Shown: positions 7,736 to 15,648 of the stretch, one piece after another
Layout: each line of letters starts with the position of its first letter
Position numbering within the stretch: position 1 is the first letter of the stretch
DNA from: Caldilineae bacterium
GTDB lineage: Bacteria > Chloroflexota > Anaerolineae > JAAEKA01
Reading direction: 5' to 3'
NCBI GenBank assembly: GCA_020634555.1
Contig: JACKBK010000045.1
Location: 1 to 23,135 of the forward strand
DNA: 23,135 nt
Translations under genes and position numbers: made by a program
Notes under the pieces: model-generated
Database searches by the model: none
The model's input: only the letters and a program-made list of their open reading frames with translations
What the model was told of the DNA's origin: nothing

Positions 7736-8658
7736 TCCAACCGGCCTTCCAGCAGACAAAGCTGCTCGCCTCGAGTGAAACGATAAACTATCGGTGCGTG
7801 CGCCAGTTCATCAGCGAGACTAGGCGACACATATAACGACTCAATAGTGACATCGCTTCTGCCAAGAAGTGTGGCTTGTGAAGAACGACCCGCGTATAGC
7901 TCAATGAGTGTGAGATTCAGATCGTCGGGAAGCTTCTCACCGTGAATCTTCTCACCCGTACGTCCATCATAGCTGACCAAATACCGGATACCTCGCCGAT
8001 TAAGCTTGTCCAACGCCTGAGCAAACTCCCAGTATTCCACGTTCTGAAGGTATCTGGAATCCTTGTTGCCACATACTCCTTGATAGGGCGGATCCATATA
8101 AACTAGATCCGCGGGTGTAACTCTGTCGAAGACCTCGCGATAATCTAACGAAGTAACGCTTGTTTTTCCCTTTAAGTAGTACGATGCTCCTAGCACATGC
8201 AAACGCATCGTCTCGGGTTTCATGCCCAGCCGACGGTTATCTGGACTCTGGTTGAACTCACCTTGAGAGTTGTAACGCACAGAACCTTTCACGCACCGCG
8301 CCAACAAGTACAGAAATAGGTCTGGCCTTCCCGTTTGATTAAAGTCTGATCTGACCTGGTCGTAATACGAACGAGGATCGGCGTGCTGTTCCCGCCAAAG
8401 TGCTTCGTATTGGGATGCGATTTGCTCAGGCGACTCGATAATCTCACGCCAAAGATCCATCAGCGGTCTGTTAAGATCGTTGATGTGATACCGTTCGCCC
8501 AATTCATTGACCGCAGCCGCTATGGTTAATGCGGCAGATCCTGCAAAAGGCTCGATCAGCGTCCTGAAGCGCGTCGGGAAATAGCGCAGAATCTCACCTG
8601 CCAGACTGCGCTTGCTTCCCTGATATGGGATAGGATGCGGGACTTTGTTCGATTTCAA
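7732..8658 (-). CDS. D12-class (Dam-like) DNA adenine methyltransferase
   Basis: The enzyme transfers a methyl group from S-adenosylmethionine to N6 of adenine and would protect host sites from the adjacent HNH nuclease. From the chosen start there are 308 residues. Motif X is PYQGSK (11-16), motif I is EPFAGSAAL (36-44) and the catalytic motif IV is DPPY (189-192), in the order X-I-target recognition-IV typical of alpha-class enzymes such as Dam and M.DpnII. The frame is open up to 8814, but that would overlap the preceding gene by over 100 bases with an Arg/Gly-rich sequence unlike the family. TTG 8658, with GGAA nine bases upstream, gives KSNKVPHPIPYQGSK, the expected N-terminus. It starts 38 bases after the preceding glycosyltransferase gene and overlaps the nuclease by four bases. 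Target specificity is unknown. Confidence 0.93.
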   Translation of the reverse strand: MKSNKVPHPIPYQGSKRSLAGEILRYFPTRFRTLIEPFAGSAALTIAAAVNELGERYHINDLNRPLMDLWREIIESPEQIASQYEALWREQHADPRSYYDQVRSDFNQTGRPDLFLYLLARCVKGSVRYNSQGEFNQSPDNRRLGMKPETMRLHVLGASYYLKGKTSVTSLDYREVFDRVTPADLVYMDPPYQGVCGNKDSRYLQNVEYWEFAQALDKLNRRGIRYLVSYDGRTGEKIHGEKLPDDLNLTLIELYAGRSSQATLLGRSDVTIESLYVSPSLADELAHAPIVYRFTRGEQLCLLEGRLE

Positions 8659-8696
8659 TGCGGTTGTTCCAAAAGTGATCCTACGCTGTACGAATC

Positions 8697-10454
8697 TTAC
8701 TGTGCGGCCGCCGGCAGCCACACCACCGCCCGTTGCTCGCCGTCCAGTTGGTCGAAACGACCGTATAACAGCCACTTCCACAACGGACCGCCCCGCAAGC
8801 CGGCCGGCGACCACTGTTCCACGACGCGGAAGCTGCGACCAACCAGCGGCACGGCAGAATCGTTATTACCCGGCGGTGGATCGTCGGCCAGGCTGACCAA
8901 TACATCGTCAGGCCCCGTGCCAGCCGCGCCGGCCGCCTCCCGCGTTTCGGCGTTGCGTAGCAGCCAGCGCACCATCGGCGACGGGTCGTTTCCAGGCGCA
9001 GTCACCAGAACGACGGGCATGTCTCGCAGGTCCGTGCCGCGCTGAGCCGCCAGTTTCTCCAGAAACGCCGTCAGGTTCGGGCCATCGGAGGCGCCGCGCG
9101 AGTTGGCAACCGACCCCCAACGCAGCAGGTCATGGTTGTAGCTGGTCAGTGCCGTCATCCGCAGCGTCAGCAGCCCCAGCGCGATGGCTGCCACCAGCAC
9201 CGCCACCTGCCAGGTAACGTGTGATCCAAAAACGACGAAATATGCCAGCAGGATCGCCAGCAGCACGACCAGCGCCGCGGCTGCACTGAACAGAAATACC
9301 GGACTCGGCGTCCCATCCAACGACCGCGCATAGTCCGCCAGCCAGATCGCTGCCGCACACAACACGACAAGACACGCGACCAACAACACCGCCGCCTCAG
9401 CGCGTTCCCCGGACAGGCTCACCCGTGCCACAAACGCCTCGATGGCAATACCGGCCAGCAAGGCCAGCGGCAGCGCCAGCAAGGCCGCGTCCGCCGGCGT
9501 CCGTCCGCTGCGCAACAGCAGCAACACCAGCGCCAGCAACAGCCACAGGCCCAGCGCTTGCGCAAACCAGTCACGCCGCCGCAGACCAATCACCAGCCCG
9601 GCGATGCCGGCTACCAGCGCCAATAGTTCGCCCAACATCACCTGTGTGGCCAGCCAAAACGGTGAGTAGCCGGACGCGGTGAGAACACTCCGCAACCACG
9701 CCGCCGGCAAATCAGCCACAGCCGCGAACCCGACAGGATTGAAAAACATCGCCGTCGCACCCAATAGCACCAGCCCAACAAAGACCAGTAATCCGGCGCG
9801 CCATTGAGACCGCTCGACACGGCTGTCTTCGTCATCGGACCGCCGCCCCACCAGCGCTAACGCCGCCATGGGCGCAATCAGAACCAGGACGCCGTAGCCA
9901 ACCGGCGATGAGAGAACGAGAATCGCCAGCCCCGCCGCCGCCCAGATCACCCACGAGTCGCCGCGGCGCGCCCGGCTGAGTGCAACGACCAGTATCATGG
10001 CTGCCAGCAATGTAAAGCTTTCGCCGGTCGCACTGCGGCTCCAGAACACCAGCAGCGGCGAAACGGCCAGCAGAAGCCCCGTGCCCAGAGCGCCAATACG
10101 CCCCAGTTCGCCGCGCAGTTGGTAAACCAACAGGACCAATGCAACGCCAGCCAGCGCCGGCCAGACGCGCGCCAGCAGTTCGCTGGAGTCGAGCAACACG
10201 AAGCTGACCCGCTGCAAACTCAACAGCAGCGGGCTGGTCCCGGCAGCCGGCAAGCCGGCCGCGCCCAGCGCCGCCACAGCCTGCTGCGCCTCCGCAGGAT
10301 CGAACACGCGCGAGCCAAGGCCGGCAAGCCGAACAGCAGCGGCCACGACTCCAATCACTAGCCAAGCCAGCCGTTCAACAGTCAGCCAAGCGAGAATCTG
10401 GCCTGTCTCGGCGCCAGTTTGGTGAGATGCAGTCACACTTGCTTGTTCAGTCAT
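8697..10454 (-). CDS. Divergent GT39-like polytopic membrane protein
   Basis: From the ATG at 10454 the protein has 585 residues, mostly hydrophobic segments, with a short soluble C-terminal domain (about the last 120 residues). The layout of the first 200 residues parallels the Agl23-like protein: a first membrane helix, an acidic outside loop, ARVWPALAGVALVLLVY, then SPLLVFWSRSATGESF, which corresponds to the SPALVHYARHTRHDTFE block there. The acidic loop reads FDPAEAQQA instead of HDESE and no HGP tripeptide follows, so catalytic activity is doubtful and a partner or accessory role is possible. A longer frame beginning at a TTG (10487) would start inside a hairpin and lacks a ribosome site, so I reject it. 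No specific family is recognised beyond GT39/TIGR03663 resemblance. Confidence 0.75.
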   Translation of the reverse strand: MTEQASVTASHQTGAETGQILAWLTVERLAWLVIGVVAAAVRLAGLGSRVFDPAEAQQAVAALGAAGLPAAGTSPLLLSLQRVSFVLLDSSELLARVWPALAGVALVLLVYQLRGELGRIGALGTGLLLAVSPLLVFWSRSATGESFTLLAAMILVVALSRARRGDSWVIWAAAGLAILVLSSPVGYGVLVLIAPMAALALVGRRSDDEDSRVERSQWRAGLLVFVGLVLLGATAMFFNPVGFAAVADLPAAWLRSVLTASGYSPFWLATQVMLGELLALVAGIAGLVIGLRRRDWFAQALGLWLLLALVLLLLRSGRTPADAALLALPLALLAGIAIEAFVARVSLSGERAEAAVLLVACLVVLCAAAIWLADYARSLDGTPSPVFLFSAAAALVVLLAILLAYFVVFGSHVTWQVAVLVAAIALGLLTLRMTALTSYNHDLLRWGSVANSRGASDGPNLTAFLEKLAAQRGTDLRDMPVVLVTAPGNDPSPMVRWLLRNAETREAAGAAGTGPDDVLVSLADDPPPGNNDSAVPLVGRSFRVVEQWSPAGLRGGPLWKWLLYGRFDQLDGEQRAVVWLPAAAQ

Positions 10455-10466
10455 GGGTCGGTCTAT

Positions 10467-10498
10467 GACGTTCGACTTATTCGGCAAAGTCGAACGTC
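10467..10498. repeat. Inverted repeat A (12-base arms, 8-base loop)
   Basis: GACGTTCGACTT and its exact reverse complement flank the loop ATTCGGCA (plus-strand reading). It ends 12 bases before the ATG of the membrane protein gene at 10454. It is the sister of the repeat at 10525-10556, differing by changes that are matched in both arms. Confidence 0.85.
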
Positions 10499-10524
10499 TA
10501 GCTCTACAGTCGTACTTACGTTCA

Positions 10525-10556
10525 GAAGTTCAACTTTTCGGAAAAAGTTGAACTTC
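10525..10556. repeat. Inverted repeat B (14-base arms, CGGA loop)
   Basis: GAAGTTCAACTTTT and its exact reverse complement surround CGGA. It begins four bases after the stop codon of the Chlor_Arch_YYY gene, where a terminator or 3'-end stabiliser would sit, but no T-run follows. It has the same 32-base length as repeat A and the same outer-arm pattern. Confidence 0.85.
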
Positions 10557-10560
10557 TCGG

Positions 10561-13134
10561 TCAGTCGCGGCGCTGGTAGATGCGCACATCATCGGCATCA
10601 TACACTAAGTCCATGGCCTGGGCCAAGCGCGCTTCGGCCTGCGGCGTAACGCCGAATGCGCTGCGCTCCTGCTGTCCAACTACCACGTAGCCTATGTTCC
10701 ACTTGTCCAGCAGCGCCTGTAGTTCGCCCACCGGCGCGCCGCGGTAGATACGTTCGATGTCGGGGCGCCGCTTGTCCTGCTCCACGGTGTCCCCGCGCCA
10801 TTGCAGTTCGTGGCCGTCCCAGCCCAACAGCGTCGGCAGGCCGGTCTGGGCGGAGATGCGTCCGGCGTAGGTGTAGGATCCGCCCGAAGCCTCCAGCACC
10901 ACCGCGTTGCCGGGGACGTTGGCCCGCAGCCAGGCAATCGCGCCGGCATCGCCCGGTTGTTGGCGGTCGAGATAAGCGGTTCCGTCCAGCGTCGGCTCGG
11001 TCTGGAACTTCTCGGCCCGCGTGTAAGTGGCAAAGATCGGGTAGAACATGCCGGCTACCACCAGCAACGTCACCAGCGGCACCCCCACCCAGCGCACCAC
11101 CCGCCCGCCATAGCGTGCAATGTACACGACGCCGAAGGCCGCTGCCAGCGCCAGGAGCACCCAGGCCTGGAAGTAGAACTTAAAGACCGTGTTCATCCGC
11201 GTGCCAAACGTATCACGCAGGTAGACGAACTCGACGCTGAAGGTCAGTAGCAGCGCGGTCAGCGCCATCAGCAGTACAAACGCCACCGACGGCGCGTACA
11301 GTGGTGCTTCCGCTTCCTCGGTCACATCAGACGCGGCAACCCGCCGCGCCAGCAGCGCACCGACCCACGCCAGCAAACCCGCCAGCGCGAGATACGCCCA
11401 CGGCGTCACAGCCCGCCGCGCCACAACCGCGCGCACCAGGTCCAGCACGCTCAGCCCGCCGATCTGTTGCTGCACAACCGGCAGTTCCATCAGCCGGCGC
11501 ATAAACTCCTGGCCCGCGCCAGTAGCAACACCGGCAGCGATCAGCAGTACCAGGAAAAGAATCGGCAGCAGCACAGCCGCCGCGAGAAATCCGCCGAAAC
11601 GCTTCCAGAAGCCAGCGCCGCGGCCGTCTCGCCCCGAAAGCGCCAACAAAAAGAAAAGCAGCGCCGCCAGCAACGGCCCAAACATCACAAAGAACTGCGA
11701 CAGCCGCGTCGGGAAGAGGAAGTTAGGCAGAATGCCGCCGGCCTGCGACTGGAAGCCGACGTAAAACGGCAGATAGAGCAGCACCCCGGCAACGCCGAGC
11801 ATGAGCACCAACAACAGCGCCTCGCCCACCGCGCCCCAGGTGATCCCGCCGCGGTTCCATGCCAGCCGAACCGCCAGCGCAGCGCCGACCAAAAATAGGT
11901 AGATCGGGAAATCCCATGTGTTGAGGAACGCTAATCCGCCCAGGCACAGGGCGGCCAGTCCAAATCCTGTCCACCCCAGGGGGAAACGACTGCCAAGACG
12001 GTCGCCACGTCCTGACGCTGCTGGCTGCCGGGCGTGCAGCAACAACGCCAGTGCGATGCCGATGGCCAGCAGCACAAATGGCAGCGCCAACACATGTGGA
12101 TGCATGTCGCCCAGCAAAAAGCTGAAGAAGGGAAACTCGTCGATGACCTCGACCGCGTTGCCCAGCAGATCGCGGTCGGTGATGACGCGGCTGGCCCGCC
12201 ACCACCAGAAGAACCGGTCGGGGACAAAGCTGCCGGCCGTCAAGCAGTTGGCGATCGGTTCCGAATAGCCCGGCCCGCCCAGACAGTTGAGGTCCTTGAC
12301 ATCCAGCCAGCGCCAGAAGGCCAGCGGCCCGACTCCGGCGCTGAACATCGACTCCAGAAAGCCCGCCAGATTACCCAGCAACCCCACGAAGAGCGCGCCC
12401 AGCAGACCGCCGATGTAGGCGGAGCGGGGAACGGGTGGAGAGGATGCAGGCGGCAAAGAAGAAGATACCGGAGCGCGGCGGATGAGAGCCGCTACGAGGT
12501 CGAAAGCAATGCCGAAAGCCGCGGTCAAGGTCAGCGCGAACCAAGCGCCGAGACCAACGTTGAAGGCAACACTTGCCGGCAGGCCGCTCAAGCGAGCCAG
12601 CGCAGCCAGCATCACGTAGCCAAAGTAGTAGTAGCTGATGGCAAAGCCCGACAGCCATGGGTCCTGGGGCGGGAACTGCTGGCTGCGCAGGATGCCGTTC
12701 AGGAAGGTCAGCTCCATGAACTTTTCACCGCCTGCGGTGGTGATCTCCGGGCTGAAGCTGCGGATGAAGGCCCAGCCCACCAGCGCCGCCAGGAACAGTA
12801 TCTCGGTGACGGCTACGAGCACCCAATGCTCGCGCAGCCAACTGAACAGCGGTCGCTGGCCGCTGTCATCCCGTTGCCAGCTAGCCCGTCCCAGCCACAA
12901 CGACGCTCCCAGGACGACCGCCCACGCCAGCAGAATGCCGCCGACGCCGTTGCGCAGGAACCCCAGACTCGCGCCCAGCCAAAGAAGATAGCTGACCAGC
13001 AGCAGTCCCAGTGGTTTGGCCAGAGCGTAGCCGCGGCTGGGCAGCGGAGCGAGCCAACGCCACGCCAGGGGGAGCGCGGCCAGCGCGAACAGTTGGATAA
13101 CCAGCCAGAAACGAAGGATGTCGATGAAGTCCAC
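10561..13134 (-). CDS. Chlor_Arch_YYY (DUF2298) polytopic membrane protein, single-domain class
   Basis: The 857-residue, strongly hydrophobic protein fits the single-domain class of TIGR03662, whose members are about 700-900 residues. The name-giving motif ISYYYFGY places three tyrosines at residues 168-170, preceded by GGEKFMELTFLNGILRS, which recurs almost unchanged in the 1641-residue protein. Near the C-terminus R646 begins RMNTVFKFYFQAW, also shared. The last 130 residues form a soluble domain (ending DDVRIYQRRD) with alignable counterparts in the larger paralogue. The function of the family is not established; distant similarity to GT-C glycosyltransferases and its genomic link to Agl23-like proteins point to lipid-linked sugar transfer outside the membrane. 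The start is a GTG without a visible ribosome site; a long purine-rich hairpin lies just upstream. Confidence 0.9.
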   Translation of the reverse strand: MDFIDILRFWLVIQLFALAALPLAWRWLAPLPSRGYALAKPLGLLLVSYLLWLGASLGFLRNGVGGILLAWAVVLGASLWLGRASWQRDDSGQRPLFSWLREHWVLVAVTEILFLAALVGWAFIRSFSPEITTAGGEKFMELTFLNGILRSQQFPPQDPWLSGFAISYYYFGYVMLAALARLSGLPASVAFNVGLGAWFALTLTAAFGIAFDLVAALIRRAPVSSSLPPASSPPVPRSAYIGGLLGALFVGLLGNLAGFLESMFSAGVGPLAFWRWLDVKDLNCLGGPGYSEPIANCLTAGSFVPDRFFWWWRASRVITDRDLLGNAVEVIDEFPFFSFLLGDMHPHVLALPFVLLAIGIALALLLHARQPAASGRGDRLGSRFPLGWTGFGLAALCLGGLAFLNTWDFPIYLFLVGAALAVRLAWNRGGITWGAVGEALLLVLMLGVAGVLLYLPFYVGFQSQAGGILPNFLFPTRLSQFFVMFGPLLAALLFFLLALSGRDGRGAGFWKRFGGFLAAAVLLPILFLVLLIAAGVATGAGQEFMRRLMELPVVQQQIGGLSVLDLVRAVVARRAVTPWAYLALAGLLAWVGALLARRVAASDVTEEAEAPLYAPSVAFVLLMALTALLLTFSVEFVYLRDTFGTRMNTVFKFYFQAWVLLALAAAFGVVYIARYGGRVVRWVGVPLVTLLVVAGMFYPIFATYTRAEKFQTEPTLDGTAYLDRQQPGDAGAIAWLRANVPGNAVVLEASGGSYTYAGRISAQTGLPTLLGWDGHELQWRGDTVEQDKRRPDIERIYRGAPVGELQALLDKWNIGYVVVGQQERSAFGVTPQAEARLAQAMDLVYDADDVRIYQRRD

Positions 13135-13147
13135 GGGCGATATCAGG

Positions 13148-13243
13148 CGCTCGTACTCCTAACTCATACTCCTCCTCGTCCTCATACTCGAAATTCGGCG
13201 TTTCGGAGGAGTAAGAGGAAGAGTACGAGTAGGAATAGGAGCG
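13148..13243. repeat. Long imperfect purine/pyrimidine inverted repeat
   Basis: The plus strand runs from pyrimidine-rich (CGCTCGTACTCCTAACTC...) through a short centre near 13191-13205 to purine-rich (...GAGTACGAGTAGGAATAGGA then GCG). The outer 30 bases of each arm align with one transversion, one bulge and three transitions. In the transcribed minus strand all three transitions become G-U pairs. It fills the 113-base gap between the probable anti-sigma gene and the Chlor_Arch_YYY gene and ends 13 bases before the GTG start. Confidence 0.75.
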
Positions 13244-13247
13244 AATG

Positions 13248-14102
13248 CTAGGGGTTCACGGATTCGGCGACGCGCTGCAATTCCTCGACCGGCAACGCGT
13301 TGCTCCAAAGTTCGAAGGTCACGCCGTCCTGCTGCCAGATCAGCTCCTGCAACGGCGGATCGCTCTGGCCAATAACGAGCAACACAGCCTGCGTGCCGTC
13401 GCTCAGGGTCAGCGGACGCGTTTCATCTACGTCCTTGGATTGAAACTCAACCTGGCCAAGCTGCGATTGGTCGCTGCGCGACGCGTTGTACTGTCGTAGC
13501 AGAAGGTAATCGCCTGAATCGGCGTCAGACACGAACCGGCTTTCTACGAAGAGAGGCTGCATCCAGACCGGAAGCTCCTCGAAGCTGACCGCCTCGTATT
13601 GGGCAGGCGCGTATCCGTCGGGCAGAGAGGACGGCGCTGCCAACACCATGCCGGTAGCCTCTGCAGCCGCCGACAGCGAGTCGAAAAGTTGGTGCTGATC
13701 AATCAAGGTTGGCCGAGCTGGCGGATCCGGCGACACCACAACATCGACGCTGCCAAGCCTGACACTGCCCATCCAGTTGCTCAACGCCATGCGCGGGCCG
13801 GGCAGCACCAGCACCACCAGCAGGATAGCTGCGGCAATCGGCGCTAACCATCGCAGCCGCAGACTGGCCAGTGTATCATACCAGGGACGGCGAGCCGGCT
13901 GTTGCGCCAGTCGCACCCGTCGCCACACCTGTTGCTGAAAGACAGCCGTAGGCGGCGGCAACTGGCTGTTCACGGCAAACAACTGCCCGGCAACCTCGGC
14001 CAGATCCGCCATGCCGTCCGGCGCGTCGGGTGTTGAACCGGTGTCCGGGATCAGACCATCAAGGAATGTATTGAACAGGCGGGCTTTTTGTTTCTCGTCC
14101 AT
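13248..14102 (-). CDS. Probable membrane-anchored anti-sigma factor with DUF4367-like C-terminal domain
   Basis: From the ATG at 14102 (AGGA close upstream) the protein has 284 residues. An N-terminal cytoplasmic part of about 80 residues (DEKQKARLFNTFLDGL at the start) precedes one membrane helix at about 83-101. The outside part, from about residue 130, has LFDSLSAAAEATGMVLAAPS followed by LPDGYAP, and near the end LIWQQDGVTFELWSNALP followed by VEELQRVAES, a pattern typical of DUF4367 and related sensor domains of anti-sigma factors. No HxxxCxxC zinc motif is present, so it is not a classical ZAS anti-sigma. The ECF sigma gene two positions upstream is the natural partner, with the MscS channel between them. 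The frame extends to 14171, but that adds a poor N-terminus without a ribosome site. The partnership is inferred from architecture and position. Confidence 0.7.
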   Translation of the reverse strand: MDEKQKARLFNTFLDGLIPDTGSTPDAPDGMADLAEVAGQLFAVNSQLPPPTAVFQQQVWRRVRLAQQPARRPWYDTLASLRLRWLAPIAAAILLVVLVLPGPRMALSNWMGSVRLGSVDVVVSPDPPARPTLIDQHQLFDSLSAAAEATGMVLAAPSSLPDGYAPAQYEAVSFEELPVWMQPLFVESRFVSDADSGDYLLLRQYNASRSDQSQLGQVEFQSKDVDETRPLTLSDGTQAVLLVIGQSDPPLQELIWQQDGVTFELWSNALPVEELQRVAESVNP

Positions 14103-14143
14103 GGTTCCTGAATACGGCGCGCCGCGTGCAATGCCCACGCCAA

Positions 14144-14182
14144 GTTGCTGTGATCGTATGCTGCAAACCATGATGCAGCAAC
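14144..14182. other. Alternative small hairpins before the anti-sigma gene
   Basis: GTTGCTG (14144-14150) can pair with CAGCAAC (14176-14182), while TGCTGC (14159-14164) can pair with GCAGCA (14175-14180). The two use the same right arm and exclude each other. They lie in the 90-base gap between the MscS stop and the anti-sigma start. Short arms like these arise by chance fairly often. Confidence 0.3.
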
Positions 14183-14192
14183 ACCGCAGCCA

Positions 14193-15086
14193 TTACACCG
14201 CATTGGCCTTCTTCTTGAGAGGCTCCGTTTCGGTTGGATAGAAATGTACATCGGTCTGCGGGAACGGAATGACGATGCCCGCCGCGTCGAACTCTGCTTT
14301 CACCCGCTCCGGGATTTCCAACTGAAAGCGAAAGTAGTCGTCAACACGAATAAACGGGCGAATCTCAAGATCGATGCCGTTGTCGCCCAACGTTTTGAGG
14401 AAGACCATGGCCGGTGGATCAGCCAGGACACGCTTATCCTCGTCCATTATCTTCATGAGGGCATTCTTGGCTGTACCAACGTCACTTTTATAGCTGATGC
14501 GGAATGTCATATCCAACCGAATCTTTCCCGCCAGGCTGTAGTTGGTCATTCCCTGGCTCTGGATCTTGGCGTTTGGCAGGATGTATGTTTTGAAGTCGTT
14601 GCCCACCATCACTGTGCTCAACAACTGGATTTCCTTGACAAATCCCATCACACCACAGGTTTCAAGCAAGTGCCCGACCTCGAACGGCTTGAAGAGGAAG
14701 AAGTAAATCGTGGCGGCCAGGTTGGCCAGTGACTGCTGTAGGGCAATGGCCAAAATAATCAAAAACAGGACGATCACCGAGACGATGACCGTAATGGGAA
14801 AGCCAAGAACAGCCAGCGCGATGGCCAGAGTCAACACCAGGATGCTGTAATGCGCGAGGGTGATGGTCAGATTGACCATCGTCTCGGACATGGGCACGCG
14901 CTGCAAAGGCTTTGCCAGCCAATAGCCCGTCCGTTTTGCCAGCCAACGGCCGGCGATCAGAACGCCAAATACAATGAATATGCGCACAATCAGGTCAAGC
15001 AGGTTAGGATCGATATCCTGAAACCATTGAACAGACGGCACAGCCCAATCCTGTTGGAGTACTTTGGATAGGAATTCGGTAATCAT
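14193..15086 (-). CDS. mscS: Small-conductance mechanosensitive channel, MscS family
   Basis: The 297-residue length is close to the E. coli protein (286). Three membrane helices lie at about 28-50, 73-95 and 97-130, the last being the pore-lining helix. It is followed by the MscS signature KPFEVGHLLETCGVMGFVKE at about 133-152. The cytoplasmic beta and alpha/beta domains end in IPFPQTDVHF (273-282), a hallmark of the family. The channel opens under membrane tension to release solutes during hypo-osmotic shock. Its ATG lies four bases after the sigma factor stop, and its GAGG ribosome site overlaps the end of the sigma gene, so the two are cotranscribed. Placement between a sigma factor and its probable anti-sigma factor suggests a link to envelope or turgor stress, an inference. 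Confidence 0.95.
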   Translation of the reverse strand: MITEFLSKVLQQDWAVPSVQWFQDIDPNLLDLIVRIFIVFGVLIAGRWLAKRTGYWLAKPLQRVPMSETMVNLTITLAHYSILVLTLAIALAVLGFPITVIVSVIVLFLIILAIALQQSLANLAATIYFFLFKPFEVGHLLETCGVMGFVKEIQLLSTVMVGNDFKTYILPNAKIQSQGMTNYSLAGKIRLDMTFRISYKSDVGTAKNALMKIMDEDKRVLADPPAMVFLKTLGDNGIDLEIRPFIRVDDYFRFQLEIPERVKAEFDAAGIVIPFPQTDVHFYPTETEPLKKKANAV

Positions 15087-15090
15087 TTAG

Positions 15091-15615
15091 TCACGCCTCG
15101 CCGGCGATTCCCAACTTGTCCCGCAGCTTGCGAATCGACCGAAAGAGGATCACGCCAACATTGCTCTCGCTGAGACCGGTCGCCTGGGCTATCTCACGGT
15201 TGCTCAGCTCGCCGGCGAACTTCAGGGCAATGAGCTCCTGGTCGCGGGCCGGCAGGTCGCCCACGGCTCGCAGCACCTGCGCCAACTGCTCGCGGCGCGC
15301 GGCCACTTCAAAGGGAGACTCCTCGCGGGCAGCCAGGTCAAGCACGCTGTCCAGATCGGTCTGCGGACGCCGGCGGCGATAGTACTGACCGACCTCGTTG
15401 CGGGCGATACGAAACAGCCAGCCGGCAAAGGCGTTCGGATCGCGCAGTTGGTCGATCTTTCGAAACGCCTGCTCGAAAGTCGCCGCGGTCAGGTCCTGTG
15501 CCACCGCGTCATCGGGCACGCGTAGGCGAATGAAGTTCAACACCCGCGGCAGGTATTGTTGATAACGAGCCTCGAACTCTGACGCGTCAATAGGTCCAAT
15601 CCTCGCAGGCAGCAT
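15091..15615 (-). CDS. ECF-type RNA polymerase sigma factor
   Basis: The 174-residue protein has both sigma regions of the extracytoplasmic-function group. Region 2 (about 15-82) includes ARYQQYLPRVLNFIRLRV, DLTAATFEQAFRKI and AGWLFRIARNEVGQYYRRRR, the -10 recognition and core-binding helices. Region 4 (about 115-170) includes LPARDQELIALKFAGELSNR, EIAQATGLSESNVGVILFRS and IRKLRD, the helix-turn-helix that reads the -35. It would direct transcription of an envelope-stress or surface regulon when freed from its anti-sigma factor, probably the product of 13248-14102. It begins 33 bases after the 1641-residue membrane protein gene. The ATG at 15615 lacks a clear ribosome site. No promoter of its own is evident in the short upstream gap, though one may lie inside the preceding gene. 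Confidence 0.95.
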   Translation of the reverse strand: MLPARIGPIDASEFEARYQQYLPRVLNFIRLRVPDDAVAQDLTAATFEQAFRKIDQLRDPNAFAGWLFRIARNEVGQYYRRRRPQTDLDSVLDLAAREESPFEVAARREQLAQVLRAVGDLPARDQELIALKFAGELSNREIAQATGLSESNVGVILFRSIRKLRDKLGIAGEA

Positions 15616-15648
15616 GGCCGCGTTGGTATTTGCGATGCCCAGACACGG

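Noticed and set aside
7732..8814. Longer 360-residue version of the methyltransferase
   Set aside because: It would overlap the preceding gene by over 100 bases and add an Arg/Gly-rich stretch foreign to the family; TTG 8658 gives the expected N-terminus.
12034..13251. 405-residue plus-strand open frame
   Set aside because: Antisense to the Chlor_Arch_YYY gene; Gln/Arg-rich low-complexity product without motifs.
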